Shown one piece after another: positions 26,969-35,393 of a stretch of 64,000 nt of DNA. The position numbers and the translations under genes are program-made. The notes under the pieces were generated by a model. The model was not told where the DNA came from, ran no database searches, and saw nothing but the letters and a program-made list of their open reading frames with translations. Source of the DNA: Brevibacillus sp051967035 (GTDB lineage: Bacteria > Bacillota > Bacilli > Brevibacillales > Brevibacillaceae); NCBI RefSeq assembly GCF_051967035.1, contig NZ_JBQCKK010000012.1:1-64000 (forward strand). Reading direction: 5' to 3'. The stretch's first letter is position 1; each line of letters begins with the position of its first letter.

Positions 26969-28408
26969 ATGCGCCGACTAGTCTGGAACGAATTGTTGCC
27001 AAAAGATCGCTATCTGGTGCGGCTGGCAAGACCTCTCAGCTTTTCGGAAATGGGGTTTGTCACGCAGTTGTACTTGCCGATCATTGGCGTCGAATCGTAC
27101 GCCCTCTATCAAATGCTTGTCCACAGCGTGCAGGAAGCGAGCGGGGCCTCAGCGGAAGGAACCCATCGCAGTCTCATGCTCGCGTCTTCCTTGTCCCTGG
27201 ATCGTTTGCTGGATGCGCGTGAACGTCTGGAGGCCATCGGACTTGTCGAAGTGCGCCGCCGGGAAAACCAGCAGCGCGATTACTACTACGAATATTTGCT
27301 CAAGCCCCCGCTTGCGCCCGGGGAGTTTTTCGATGATTACGTCCTCTCGCTGATGCTGCTCAACAAAATCGAAAACGTCCGCTATGCCCAACTGCGGCAG
27401 CAGTATGCCGATCCTTTGGGCAGCAAGCTGGCCGCCGAATATGCGCAGGTAGAAAACATCACCAAAGATTTCCATGAAGTATTCCAATCGTTGAAACCGT
27501 CGGAGCTGGAAGTGAAAAAAGGCTCCGAGCGCGATCGCTTTTTGAGCGAGATGGAGACAAGCTACCCGCAAGCCGCGCTGAAGTCCGGCTTCGAAGCCAA
27601 GGTGAACCACCCGTTGAGCGTGTCGTCTTTGCGCCTGTATTTGCCGGACAATGCCGATCCCGCCAAGGTGTTGGAAGGAAAAAGCATGGAGCTGTTGTTT
27701 TCGCTCTGCCATTTTTATCAGCTGGACAGCTGGGGGATGGGGCAGGAGCTGCGTGACTGGACGCTGTACAAGCCGGATCGGAGTCTGGACGGAGAGGTGC
27801 TTCGCAAGCGGCTCATGCAGCGTTATGCGGAAGACAAGCTGTATCGCAACGATTCGGCTGCTGCCACGCCGGATGACGACTGGGGGCCGGGCAGATTGCC
27901 TGAACCGGGCAGCGAGGCGTTTGTTCGGGCTTGCCGGCTGCTTTCCCCGCTTGCGCTTTTGGAAAAGGTCGTGGGCGGCCGCGTGAGCAAGGTGTACCTG
28001 GAGCGAGCCGAGAGCCTGGTGTTTGCAGACGGACTGCCGCCGGAGGTCGTGAATGCGCTGCTTTTGCACACGCTGGCCAGCAAGCAGATGGAGCTGCCGA
28101 AAGCGTACATGGAGACGATTCGCGACAGCTGGAAGGCCAAGCGGATTGCCACGGTAGATGAAGCGGTAAGGCAAATCGTGGAGCGCTCCGAGCAGCGGGC
28201 GCAATCGATGGAAAAAGCCAAGGCGGCGAAGAAGGAAGCGGCTCCGATCAGACGAAACGGCCGGGCGATTTTGCAGGACAAGCTGCCCGCTTCGGTAGAG
28301 TGGCAGCTGTCGCAGGAAAAGGCGGCGCCGGACGCTTCGAAGGGACAGTCCATTCAGGATTTTCCGGAATTGCAGAAGCGGCTGGAAGCCTTGCGGAAAC
28401 GAAAGTAA
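26969..28408 (+). CDS. dnaB: Replication initiation and membrane attachment protein DnaB
   Basis: A 479-aa Firmicute DnaB (not the helicase), which with DnaD and DnaI loads the DnaC helicase at oriC and attaches the origin to membrane. Winged-helix N-terminal part (1-120), DnaD-like DDBH2 regions (about 210-320 and 330-420) and a basic C-terminal tail. ATG 26969 follows AAGGAAAG; the frame is open to 26885. Operon with dnaI, 16 bases apart. Confidence 0.93.
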   Translation: MRRLVWNELLPKDRYLVRLARPLSFSEMGFVTQLYLPIIGVESYALYQMLVHSVQEASGASAEGTHRSLMLASSLSLDRLLDARERLEAIGLVEVRRRENQQRDYYYEYLLKPPLAPGEFFDDYVLSLMLLNKIENVRYAQLRQQYADPLGSKLAAEYAQVENITKDFHEVFQSLKPSELEVKKGSERDRFLSEMETSYPQAALKSGFEAKVNHPLSVSSLRLYLPDNADPAKVLEGKSMELLFSLCHFYQLDSWGMGQELRDWTLYKPDRSLDGEVLRKRLMQRYAEDKLYRNDSAAATPDDDWGPGRLPEPGSEAFVRACRLLSPLALLEKVVGGRVSKVYLERAESLVFADGLPPEVVNALLLHTLASKQMELPKAYMETIRDSWKAKRIATVDEAVRQIVERSEQRAQSMEKAKAAKKEAAPIRRNGRAILQDKLPASVEWQLSQEKAAPDASKGQSIQDFPELQKRLEALRKRK

Positions 28409-28424
28409 GGGGGAGTGAGGGAAA

Positions 28425-29363
28425 ATGGAATCTATCCGCGAGTTCATGCAGGAGCTGGCCAAGCGAACGCCGCGTCACCTGCTGACGCCCGACCAGCAAT
28501 TGGATAAAATGTTCCGTTCGTCGGCGTATTTGAAAGCTTTTCAGGCGGAGCACCCGGCATTGACCCGAGACGATTACCTTCGCTCGCTCTCCAGTATCTA
28601 TACAGCAGTCAAGGAGCAGTATTGGTGCGAGCGTTGTCCCGGGCTTGGCGAGTGCCCGAATCTGGTTCGGGGCCACAGCACCCGGCTGGAGGTGGCTCAT
28701 GGCAACATCGTCAGCGCGATTGCGCCCTGTCCCAAGCAACTGGCGCACGAGGAAGAGGTGCGCCGCCGCCGTCTGATGCGCAGCTATTATGTGTCGGAAG
28801 AGACGATGAACGCCAGCTTTGAAGGAATGGTCATCGACGCAGACAATATGGCTTCGGTGGAGGCGGCGATCCGTTTTTGTGAAAAGGTAGGCACAGGCGA
28901 GCGGGTCAAGGGTCTGTATTTCCACGGTCCGTTTGGCGTCGGGAAAAGCTACATCATGGGCGCGATTGGCCGCGAGCTGTCCGAGCGCAATGTCGCTTCG
29001 CTGCTCGTCTACGTGCCTGATTTCATCCGCGAGATGAAGGATTCGATCTCGGACCAGTCGTACGCCGGGAAGCTGGAGCTGCTCAAGGAAGTGCCCGTCC
29101 TGATTCTCGACGATATCGGAGCGGAAAACCTGACGCCGTGGGTACGAGACGAGATATTGGGCGTCATCTTGAACCAGCGGGCGAATAACCATTTGCCGAC
29201 GCTGTTTACCTCGAACTACTCGCTGGAGGAATTGCAGGAGCATTTGTCCATCTCAAACGGCAACCGGATTGAGCAGACAAAGGCGGCGCGGATCATGGAG
29301 CGGATTCGCCACTTCGTGGATGTCTACGAAATTCGCCGCCAGAACCATCGAGCGAGCAACTAG
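28425..29363 (+). CDS. dnaI: Helicase loader DnaI
   Basis: A 312-aa AAA+ loader for the replicative helicase. N-terminal zinc-binding helicase-interaction domain with Cys pairs in WCERCPGLGECPN and APCPKQ; AAA+ domain with Walker A GPFGVGKSY (about 167-175) and Walker B VLILDDIGAE; sensor TSNYSLEEL. Start ATG 28425 behind GGGGGAGTGAGGG. The last 111 bases overlap the convergent YdcF gene. Confidence 0.95.
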   Translation: MESIREFMQELAKRTPRHLLTPDQQLDKMFRSSAYLKAFQAEHPALTRDDYLRSLSSIYTAVKEQYWCERCPGLGECPNLVRGHSTRLEVAHGNIVSAIAPCPKQLAHEEEVRRRRLMRSYYVSEETMNASFEGMVIDADNMASVEAAIRFCEKVGTGERVKGLYFHGPFGVGKSYIMGAIGRELSERNVASLLVYVPDFIREMKDSISDQSYAGKLELLKEVPVLILDDIGAENLTPWVRDEILGVILNQRANNHLPTLFTSNYSLEELQEHLSISNGNRIEQTKAARIMERIRHFVDVYEIRRQNHRASN

Positions 29364-29975
29364 CGAGACGAGGCGGGAGACCTCCCAGTAGGTGAGCGCG
29401 AGCACCTCTCTGCCCCGATGGTACGGCCCGAACAGGACATCGGAATGGACGCCGACCGCAGAGGCGTTCCACCCGAGTGATTCGGCCATGGTCATCGCGC
29501 GAGCCAAATGGTAGTCGTGGCTGATAATCAACACATGCTGCATACGATAGTCATCGAAAACCTGCTGACTGTACAGCAGGTTTTCGTATGTACTGGTGGA
29601 CTGGTTCTCCAGGAGAATCCGCTCCGCCGGGATGCCGTGCGCGACCAGATAGTCCCGGCTGACCTCTGCCTCTGTCTTCGTTTTTCCTTCGCCCAGCCCG
29701 CCTGTGACGAGCAAGGTAGACACATAGCCATCCTGATACAGACGAACGGCTTGCTCCAGACGCTCGCGCAGTCCGGGACTTGGGCCTTCTCCCCACACGG
29801 CAGCGCCTAGGACCATGCCGACGTCGGCGTGGCGAGGCGCGGCCTGCTCGGCCATTTGTGCTATTCGCTGCCATTGATAGCTGAACCAGATTCCGCCGAG
29901 CAGCATGACGACAAGAAGCGCTCGCCTGCCTTTTCGCGAAAACATGTTTCGTATTTGGGGTCTGCGTTTTTCCAT
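29253..29975 (-). CDS. YdcF/SanA-like DUF218 membrane protein
   Basis: A 240-aa protein with one N-terminal TM helix (about 15-32) and a DUF218 domain: GMVLGAAVWGEGPSP, LLVTGGLGEGKTKTEAEV, LENQSTSTYENL, ISHDYHLARA. ElyC/SanA relatives act in envelope polysaccharide or vancomycin tolerance; here function is unknown. Start ATG 29975 with AAGGAG ten bases ahead. Its C-terminal 37 codons lie antisense to the end of dnaI, an unusually long convergent overlap. Confidence 0.82.
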   Translation of the reverse strand: MEKRRPQIRNMFSRKGRRALLVVMLLGGIWFSYQWQRIAQMAEQAAPRHADVGMVLGAAVWGEGPSPGLRERLEQAVRLYQDGYVSTLLVTGGLGEGKTKTEAEVSRDYLVAHGIPAERILLENQSTSTYENLLYSQQVFDDYRMQHVLIISHDYHLARAMTMAESLGWNASAVGVHSDVLFGPYHRGREVLALTYWEVSRLVSLVARSMVLAANFVDIHEVANPLHDPRRLCLLNPVAV

Positions 29976-30169
29976 GCTTTTGTTGCTCCTTCGTATCTGT
30001 TTTTGGCGATCTTTCTCTTGAGTATGACGTTGGACCAAGGATCTAGTTACAGGCTACTGCCCATGCCCGCTCTCCCTGACGGGTAAAAGATTTTGCGCAA
30101 ATGCCGATATAGTAAGGGTGAGATCATTTCCAAAAACAGCAAATGTCATACGGGAGAAGGAGGCTGACC

Positions 30170-32809
30170 ATGTTCTGGAAAAAAACGATGCTCTTGTTTC
30201 TGGCCTTTCTGCTGCTGGCAGGAACGGGGAGTGCCGGGGTCGGATTGGCGGCGGAAGTCATCAACCGCCTGGTCCTGACCAAAAACGAGATCACGCTGGA
30301 GTTGGGGGATACCGTATCTGTAGGGGCGACGGCCATCTATGAGAGCGGGAAAACGGAAGAGGTTACGGTCAAGACCAATTGGCAAAGCCCGGACCAGGGC
30401 AAGGTGATTCACGTCTACTCGGGACAAATCACAGCCAAGGCTGTCGGCAACGCCGTCGTCACTGCGGAATATATGGGCAAGACAGCTATCGTCAATGTAA
30501 CCGTCACGAAAAAAGTAAAGGCGCTCGTGCTGAATCAGCAGGCAGTCAGCACGCGAATCGGAGAAGAGAAAACGGTTGAGCTGACGGCTTACTACAGCGA
30601 AGGCGAGCCGGAAAACGTGACGGAAAAAGCTGACTGGTCGATCGACAACCCGGCCATTGCCACCGTCATTAATGGCAAGATCAGAGGGGTAAGTTCCGGT
30701 ACGGCTACCGTCACCGCCAAGTACGGCAGCCAGACGACGAGCGTGCAGGTTCGTGTGGAAATCGCGCACCGCCTCATTCCGAGCAAAACACAAGTGTCCT
30801 TGCTTCTGGGCAACCCAGCCACAAGCTCGGAAACGATCAAGCTGCTCGCCGTCTTCCCGGACGGTACGCCGGAGGATAACGACGTAGCAGCCAAAGCCGA
30901 ATGGTCGTCGGACAACCCGGCCGTAGCCGATGCGCTGAAAGGAACGATCACGGCATACAGCCCGGGCTCGGCTACGATTACAGCCAAATACGGCACCAAG
31001 ACGGCCACCATCAAAGTGGATGTCGACAATACGCAACGTCTGACAGCGACTCCGCAGAGCGTATTTTTGAAGGTGGGCGAAAACAAGCCGGTCAAGCTGG
31101 AAGCCACCTACGCCACCTCGCCTGTGCCAGTAGATGTCCATGACAAGGCAGAGTGGTCCTCCAATCGGGAAGACGTGGCGTACTACAACAACGGAACCAT
31201 TTATGCTGTCGCTTCAGGCGAAGCCATCATCACGGCGAAATACAGCAACAAAACGGTGCAAATCCTGGTAGATGTAGAGGTGCCCCGCTCGCTGGACATC
31301 ATCCCGTCCTACCTGACGATGGCAAGCGGCAAAACCGTGGAAATCGGACAGGTGCCAAATGGCAACAATGTCATCGTGAAAGCCTTTTTTGCCGATGGAC
31401 AAAGCGAGAACATCACCGACAAGCTCGAATGGACCTCGGATCATCCGGATATTGTGTTCGCCAGCGGGAAAACCCTATCTGCCTTCAAAGCAGGGACAGC
31501 GACCTTGACCGCGAAGTACGGCGGCAAGACAGCTACGCTGGTCGTGGATGTGGATGTCCCGCAAAGCCTGACCGCCAACCCGGCCAAAGTCGCGATTCAG
31601 GTCGGAGATGTCAAGCAAGTGGCGGTCACCGCAACTTTCCCTGACGGAACAAGCGAAGATGTGACCCAAAAAGTTACCTGGACGTCCAGCGTGCCGGCAG
31701 TTGCCACTGTGCGCCAGGGACTGGTAACAGGAATATCCACCGGAGCTGCGACGATCACGGCAACGTTTGGGACGCGCTCGATCAACATTCCGGTATCCAT
31801 CGGTGTACTGCAATCGCTTGCCGTAGACAAAAAGTCGCTGGTTCTTGGCAAAGGCAACAGCCAGGAAGTCAAGCTGACCGCCACCTACGCGGACGGCACA
31901 GTCAAAGACAACATCAATGACCAGGCGACATGGACGACCTCCTCCGGTGCGGTAGCCGAAGTGAACGCGGGCAAAATTACCGCTGTCGGCTCGGGAAAAG
32001 CAACGATTACAGGGACGTTTGAAGGCAAGAGCGTGACGGTTGCCGTAGAGGTCGATCAGGCGCAAACCTTGACCGTCAACCCGCGTCTGGTCATCATGAA
32101 CGTCAATGACTCGACGGCAGTTGAAGTGAACGCGACAGACAGCTCGGGCGCAACTGTTGACGTTTCCAAAACCGCAGAATGGACCTCGTCCAACCAGAAG
32201 GTAGCCGACGTGGAAAACGGCAAAGTACGTGGTCTTGCCAACGGTCGCGCCACGATCACCTTCAAGTACGGCGGCAAGTCTGTCACCCTCCCGGTGGAAG
32301 TGGGAATCGTCACCAAGCTGGAGGCGGACAAGCGCTTCGTCAGCCTGAAGTCGAATGGCGCCAGCGTCCAAATCAAACTGACCGCCACCTTGTCGGACGG
32401 ACGCACCATGGACGTCACCAGCCTTGCTGACTGGAAGACGAGCAATTACAAGGTTGCCGACGTCTCCAAAGGCTTGGTCAAAGGGCTCGCCTACGGAAAG
32501 TCCACGATTACAGCCAAATACAACGACAAGAGCGTCTCCGTCCCTGTCGATGTAGACACGCTGAAATACTTGAAAACAGACGTCGTCCAGGTCATCATGA
32601 ACAAGGGCGAAACGAAGCAAGTCAACGCCATTGCCACCTACATGGACGGCTCGGAGGCAAACGTCACGAAGCCAGCCCTGTGGACTACTTCGCGCCTGCT
32701 GGTCGCAGATGTGAAGGACGGGATTATCAAGGCGACAGGCTCGGGCAAAGCGACGATCTACGTCAGCTACGGCGGCAAGAAAACGCCGATTGTGGTGACG
32801 GTGCGGTAG
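30170..32809 (+). CDS. Secreted protein with ten Big2 Ig-like repeats
   Basis: A 879-aa exported protein. Signal peptide (1-26, ending GVGLA) then about ten tandem bacterial Ig-like (Big_2) repeats of 83-90 aa, each with a basic opening strand (such as LTVNPRLVIMNVN), a central Trp-x-S-(S/D) strand and a closing I-x-A-x-G-x-A-x-I-T-A-K-Y pattern. No LPXTG, SLH or LysM anchor is visible at either end, so it is probably released or held by other partners. Starts at ATG 30170 behind GAAGGAGG. Confidence 0.88.
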   Translation: MFWKKTMLLFLAFLLLAGTGSAGVGLAAEVINRLVLTKNEITLELGDTVSVGATAIYESGKTEEVTVKTNWQSPDQGKVIHVYSGQITAKAVGNAVVTAEYMGKTAIVNVTVTKKVKALVLNQQAVSTRIGEEKTVELTAYYSEGEPENVTEKADWSIDNPAIATVINGKIRGVSSGTATVTAKYGSQTTSVQVRVEIAHRLIPSKTQVSLLLGNPATSSETIKLLAVFPDGTPEDNDVAAKAEWSSDNPAVADALKGTITAYSPGSATITAKYGTKTATIKVDVDNTQRLTATPQSVFLKVGENKPVKLEATYATSPVPVDVHDKAEWSSNREDVAYYNNGTIYAVASGEAIITAKYSNKTVQILVDVEVPRSLDIIPSYLTMASGKTVEIGQVPNGNNVIVKAFFADGQSENITDKLEWTSDHPDIVFASGKTLSAFKAGTATLTAKYGGKTATLVVDVDVPQSLTANPAKVAIQVGDVKQVAVTATFPDGTSEDVTQKVTWTSSVPAVATVRQGLVTGISTGAATITATFGTRSINIPVSIGVLQSLAVDKKSLVLGKGNSQEVKLTATYADGTVKDNINDQATWTTSSGAVAEVNAGKITAVGSGKATITGTFEGKSVTVAVEVDQAQTLTVNPRLVIMNVNDSTAVEVNATDSSGATVDVSKTAEWTSSNQKVADVENGKVRGLANGRATITFKYGGKSVTLPVEVGIVTKLEADKRFVSLKSNGASVQIKLTATLSDGRTMDVTSLADWKTSNYKVADVSKGLVKGLAYGKSTITAKYNDKSVSVPVDVDTLKYLKTDVVQVIMNKGETKQVNAIATYMDGSEANVTKPALWTTSRLLVADVKDGIIKATGSGKATIYVSYGGKKTPIVVTVR

Positions 32810-32852
32810 GCATGTGGTGGAACGGATTTTATTTCATCTAATTTGTAATTCC

Positions 32853-32904
32853 AGAAGGGGTGTCTCTATGGTTGGATTTTCGATCAGGGGGGCGCCTCTT
32901 TTCA
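32853..32904 (+). terminator. Possible terminator after the Ig-like protein
   Basis: AGAAGGGGTGTC (32853-32864) can pair with GGCGCCTCTTTT (32891-32902) with four wobbles; loop is 26 bases and the T-run is short. Confidence 0.4.
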
Positions 32905-33106
32905 TCGCTTCCATATAGATAACATTTCGGTTTCCTCACACAACAATCGTATAAAGCGAGTTTTGATTGATCGTTTTCGAGAACCTCTTCTTCTAGCTTT
33001 TGATAGCGATCATTTTCTATCGCCATTTGATAGTTTGAGCTGCGGTTGGGAATGCTTTTTCGTTAGGTTTTTTCATGAAGAACGTAACTTTTTTCGTTTT
33101 TTTTGC

Positions 33107-33136
33107 TTGCGCGGTAATGGAGAGGTATGCTATACT
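33107..33136 (+). promoter_or_regulatory. Promoter of tRNA-Ala
   Basis: TTGCGC (33107-33112), 18-base spacer, TATACT (33131-33136), 40 bases before the tRNA. Confidence 0.5.
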
Positions 33137-33175
33137 GAAATCACTGAGGCGGTAACTCGCTGATGCATACATAAT

Positions 33176-33251
33176 GGGGCATTAGCTCAGCTGGGAGAGC
33201 GCTACACTGGCAGTGTAGAGGTCAGCGGTTCGATCCCGCTATGCTCCACCA
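33176..33251 (+). tRNA. tRNA-Ala (anticodon GGC)
   Basis: Cloverleaf with acceptor GGGGCAT/ATGCTCC, D-stem GCTC/GAGC, anticodon stem CTACA/TGTAG with loop CTGGCAG (anticodon GGC), T-arm with TTCGATC, and encoded CCA. The G3-U70 pair is the alanine identity element. The 3' half is the attachment site of the integrated element that follows. Confidence 0.97.
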
Positions 33252-33253
33252 TA
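33204..33253 (+). repeat. attL, 50-base core repeat
   Basis: Identical to 46231-46280; spans the tRNA anticodon arm to three bases past CCA. The tRNA remains intact. Confidence 0.92.
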
Positions 33254-33267
33254 AAAAGGCCTTGAAA

Positions 33268-33291
33268 CGCTTGGATTTCCGAGCGTTTTTT
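33268..33291 (+). terminator. Terminator after tRNA-Ala
   Basis: AACGCTTGG pairs with CCGAGCGTT around a four-base loop, followed by a T-run. It belongs to the element side of attL, so the element supplies the tRNA terminator. Confidence 0.75.
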
Positions 33292-33331
33292 GTTTTTCTG
33301 AGAAGAAATAGACTCTCTTGTGTCGAGCTGT

Positions 33332-33352
33332 GGTCACACAGTTGGTCACACT
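33332..33352 (+). repeat. Candidate integrase arm sites, left end
   Basis: GGTCACA at 33332 and again at 33344, both followed by C (12-base period). The same doubled motif with the same period is at the right end (46097-46117). Both pairs are inside the element, 79 and 113 bases from the core repeats. Confidence 0.6.
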
Positions 33353-33431
33353 GGGTAATTTTCAGAGGTTTTTTGCTCTGTATAAGGGTAACTATCGACC
33401 AATCAGAAATAGATAATTCTCGATCTAAAAA

Positions 33432-33470
33432 AACTCGCTCAGTCCATTAGCAGGTGACTGAGCGAGTTTT
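33432..33470 (-). terminator. Terminator of the integrase gene
   Basis: AACTCGCTCAGT (33432-33443) pairs exactly with ACTGAGCGAGTT (33457-33468); on the minus strand it is followed by seven T. Confidence 0.9.
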
Positions 33471-33477
33471 CATGTCA

Positions 33478-34599
33478 TTATCCAAACAACATATTGCCAA
33501 ATTGTTTAGCGGTCTCTTTATGAACGGTTGGCAAAACGTGGGTATACGTATCAAGAGTGACTCTTATATCGCTATGCCCAAGGATTTCTTTTACGACTTT
33601 TGGATTTACTCCTTGTGTGAGTAACAATGTGGCAACAGTATGACGTAGCCCGTGGAATTTTATCTTAGGCACCTTTGCTTTTTTCATTAGTTTATAAAAG
33701 TCGCGGAGCAAGTTTCGGGGATTGATAGGGGTTCCCGTCTTAGTGCAAACGACAAGGTCGTAATCTTGGTAGCTTGATCCGGCAGCAAGCTTTTCTTTTG
33801 CTACCTTCTTCTTGTGGGCTTTGAGTTCCGCAATTGTTTTTTCGGCAAGTGTAATGGTTCGAGTGCTTGATTTTGTTTTGGTTTCTTTGGAGAAATTCTT
33901 TCCGTCATGGCTCAATGTTTGACGAACTTGAAGGGTTCCATTCTCTAAATCTATATCCTTCCATCTGAGGCCGAGTATTTCTCCTTGCCTCATTCCTGTT
34001 GTCAGGGCGAGAAGATAGGCCACGAATAAATTGCTACCCTCAGCCACTTTGAGGAAACGGGTGGTTTCTTCTAAATTCCAGACAAGCATTTCCTTTCGAG
34101 GAACCTTGGGACTCTCTACATCTGCTGCTGGACTATAAGAAATATACTTTCGCTTAACGGCCATCTTCAAAGAATTCTTTACGATCTTATGAATATCTAA
34201 AATAGTGGTCTCAGATAATCCTTTTTCTTTTGCCAAGTAAGCGTAGAATTTTTCGATCATCTGTGGTGTGATTTTTCCGAGTTCTACCTTATGAAAATAA
34301 GCGGCGATGTGTTTCTGGACGTTGTGTCTATAGGTAGCAAGTGTAACTGGCTTTAGCTTTAAAGCTTTGCTATCCAGCCATTCACCTACTAAAAATTCAC
34401 TGTATCCCAGTTTGGTATTTTTGATATAGGTATTCTCATCTACTTGTTGTAGAATTTTTCGCATTTCTCTCATAGCTTCTTTTTCGGTACGAAATCCCCG
34501 GCGCTTGATTTGTCGTCTTTTACCAAATTCATCTTTTCCTGCGCTGACGACAAACCAGTATGTACCTGTTTTCTCATCTTTTTTAACTTTCATTTGCAT
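33478..34599 (-). CDS. int: Tyrosine integrase of the element
   Basis: A 373-aa phage/ICE-type site-specific recombinase. Arm-binding N-terminal domain (1-55), SAM-like core-binding domain (about 60-150), catalytic domain (170-373) with first Arg in TTGMRQGEILGLRW, the HGLRHTVATLLL box (His-x-x-Arg) and nucleophile Tyr in TLDTYTHV. It is oriented toward the tRNA and ends about 225 bases from attL. It should recombine the 50-base core repeats. Confidence 0.95.
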   Translation of the reverse strand: MQMKVKKDEKTGTYWFVVSAGKDEFGKRRQIKRRGFRTEKEAMREMRKILQQVDENTYIKNTKLGYSEFLVGEWLDSKALKLKPVTLATYRHNVQKHIAAYFHKVELGKITPQMIEKFYAYLAKEKGLSETTILDIHKIVKNSLKMAVKRKYISYSPAADVESPKVPRKEMLVWNLEETTRFLKVAEGSNLFVAYLLALTTGMRQGEILGLRWKDIDLENGTLQVRQTLSHDGKNFSKETKTKSSTRTITLAEKTIAELKAHKKKVAKEKLAAGSSYQDYDLVVCTKTGTPINPRNLLRDFYKLMKKAKVPKIKFHGLRHTVATLLLTQGVNPKVVKEILGHSDIRVTLDTYTHVLPTVHKETAKQFGNMLFG

Positions 34600-34633
34600 A
34601 TAACCTCCATTTGGATTGTCATTCAGTAAACAA

Positions 34634-34751
34634 AAATAAGCAGGAGCAAATTGCCCCTGCCGATTAAAAAGTTGTTATTTAGTTAATAGTTTTTTACGAG
34701 ACACACAGTCCGACCAAAATAAGCTGCGACATTAGCACCGCAGCTTATTTT
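34634..34751 (-). terminator. Two hairpins between the xis-like gene and int
   Basis: AAAATAAGCTGCG (34716-34728) pairs perfectly with CGCAGCTTATTTT (34739-34751). A second stem near 34637-34657 (GCAGGGGC/GCTCCTGC on the minus strand) is followed by TTATTTTTG. Either could limit read-through from the xis-like gene into int. Confidence 0.6.
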
Positions 34752-34760
34752 AAGAGTTTC

Positions 34761-34970
34761 TTAATCAGCTAAATCCCTATAGCACTCCAGATTCATTTCA
34801 GTTCGTTTGAGAATAAAATCTATTACTGCTCTCTTGGGTATCCGATAGCCCTTCATCTTAATTGATTTTATTTGTCCGCTCCGCAGTAGCTCGTATACTT
34901 TTGATCGCCCTATATTGAGGGCTTCCATAACATCCTCCACTGACATGATGTCATCGTATTGAGCAAACAT
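34761..34970 (-). CDS. Excisionase-like MerR/HTH_17 DNA-binding protein
   Basis: A 69-aa protein with the winged-helix excisionase fold: SVEDVMEALNIGRSKVYELL, RSGQIKSIKMKGYRIPKRAV and a short acidic tail. Next to an integrase such proteins act as Xis or as int regulators. AAGGATGAG precedes ATG 34970. Confidence 0.85.
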   Translation of the reverse strand: MFAQYDDIMSVEDVMEALNIGRSKVYELLRSGQIKSIKMKGYRIPKRAVIDFILKRTEMNLECYRDLAD

Positions 34971-35393
34971 AGTCTCATCCTTTCTTTCTGATCTATCCTT
35001 CGGTTTGAAAATAGATGCTTCCAGTTTTGTAGAGGTCGGTTACGATATTGTTCAATGCAAGTTAGATTAAATTGAATTTCGTTGGTTGAATTCGGATGAA
35101 GTTGAATGTGGTTTCGAACAACAGTGAAATACAGGCTATAACGAAGATCAATTATCATGAAATCATCCAGAGGGATATGGTAAAATAGTGCTGCTAGACG
35201 AGCCGGTTCATTTTTTATTTATACCTTAACAATGCTGAAATGGTGTTGTCAGCAAATTTTTCACTCCAACGACTTGCATAAGAATTATCAAATTGCAGTC
35301 CTATAGAAGAGCCTACAATGTTGAGGTTTCTATCCAACTACCCTACTACCTTGTTACCCAATAGTCCAAATGATTACAGACGGAGAATGCCAA
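34971..35393. other. Control region between xis-like and 35394 genes
   Basis: No convincing gene. Three TTGAAT hexamers at 35072, 35086 and 35102 lie in tandem and could be a repressor site for the divergent transcripts. A minus-strand frame here (35158-34910) overlaps the xis-like gene and shows no coding character. Confidence 0.4.

Noticed and set aside
34910..35158. 82-codon minus-strand gene upstream of the xis-like gene
   Set aside because: It overlaps the xis-like gene, has no ribosome site and shows no coding character.
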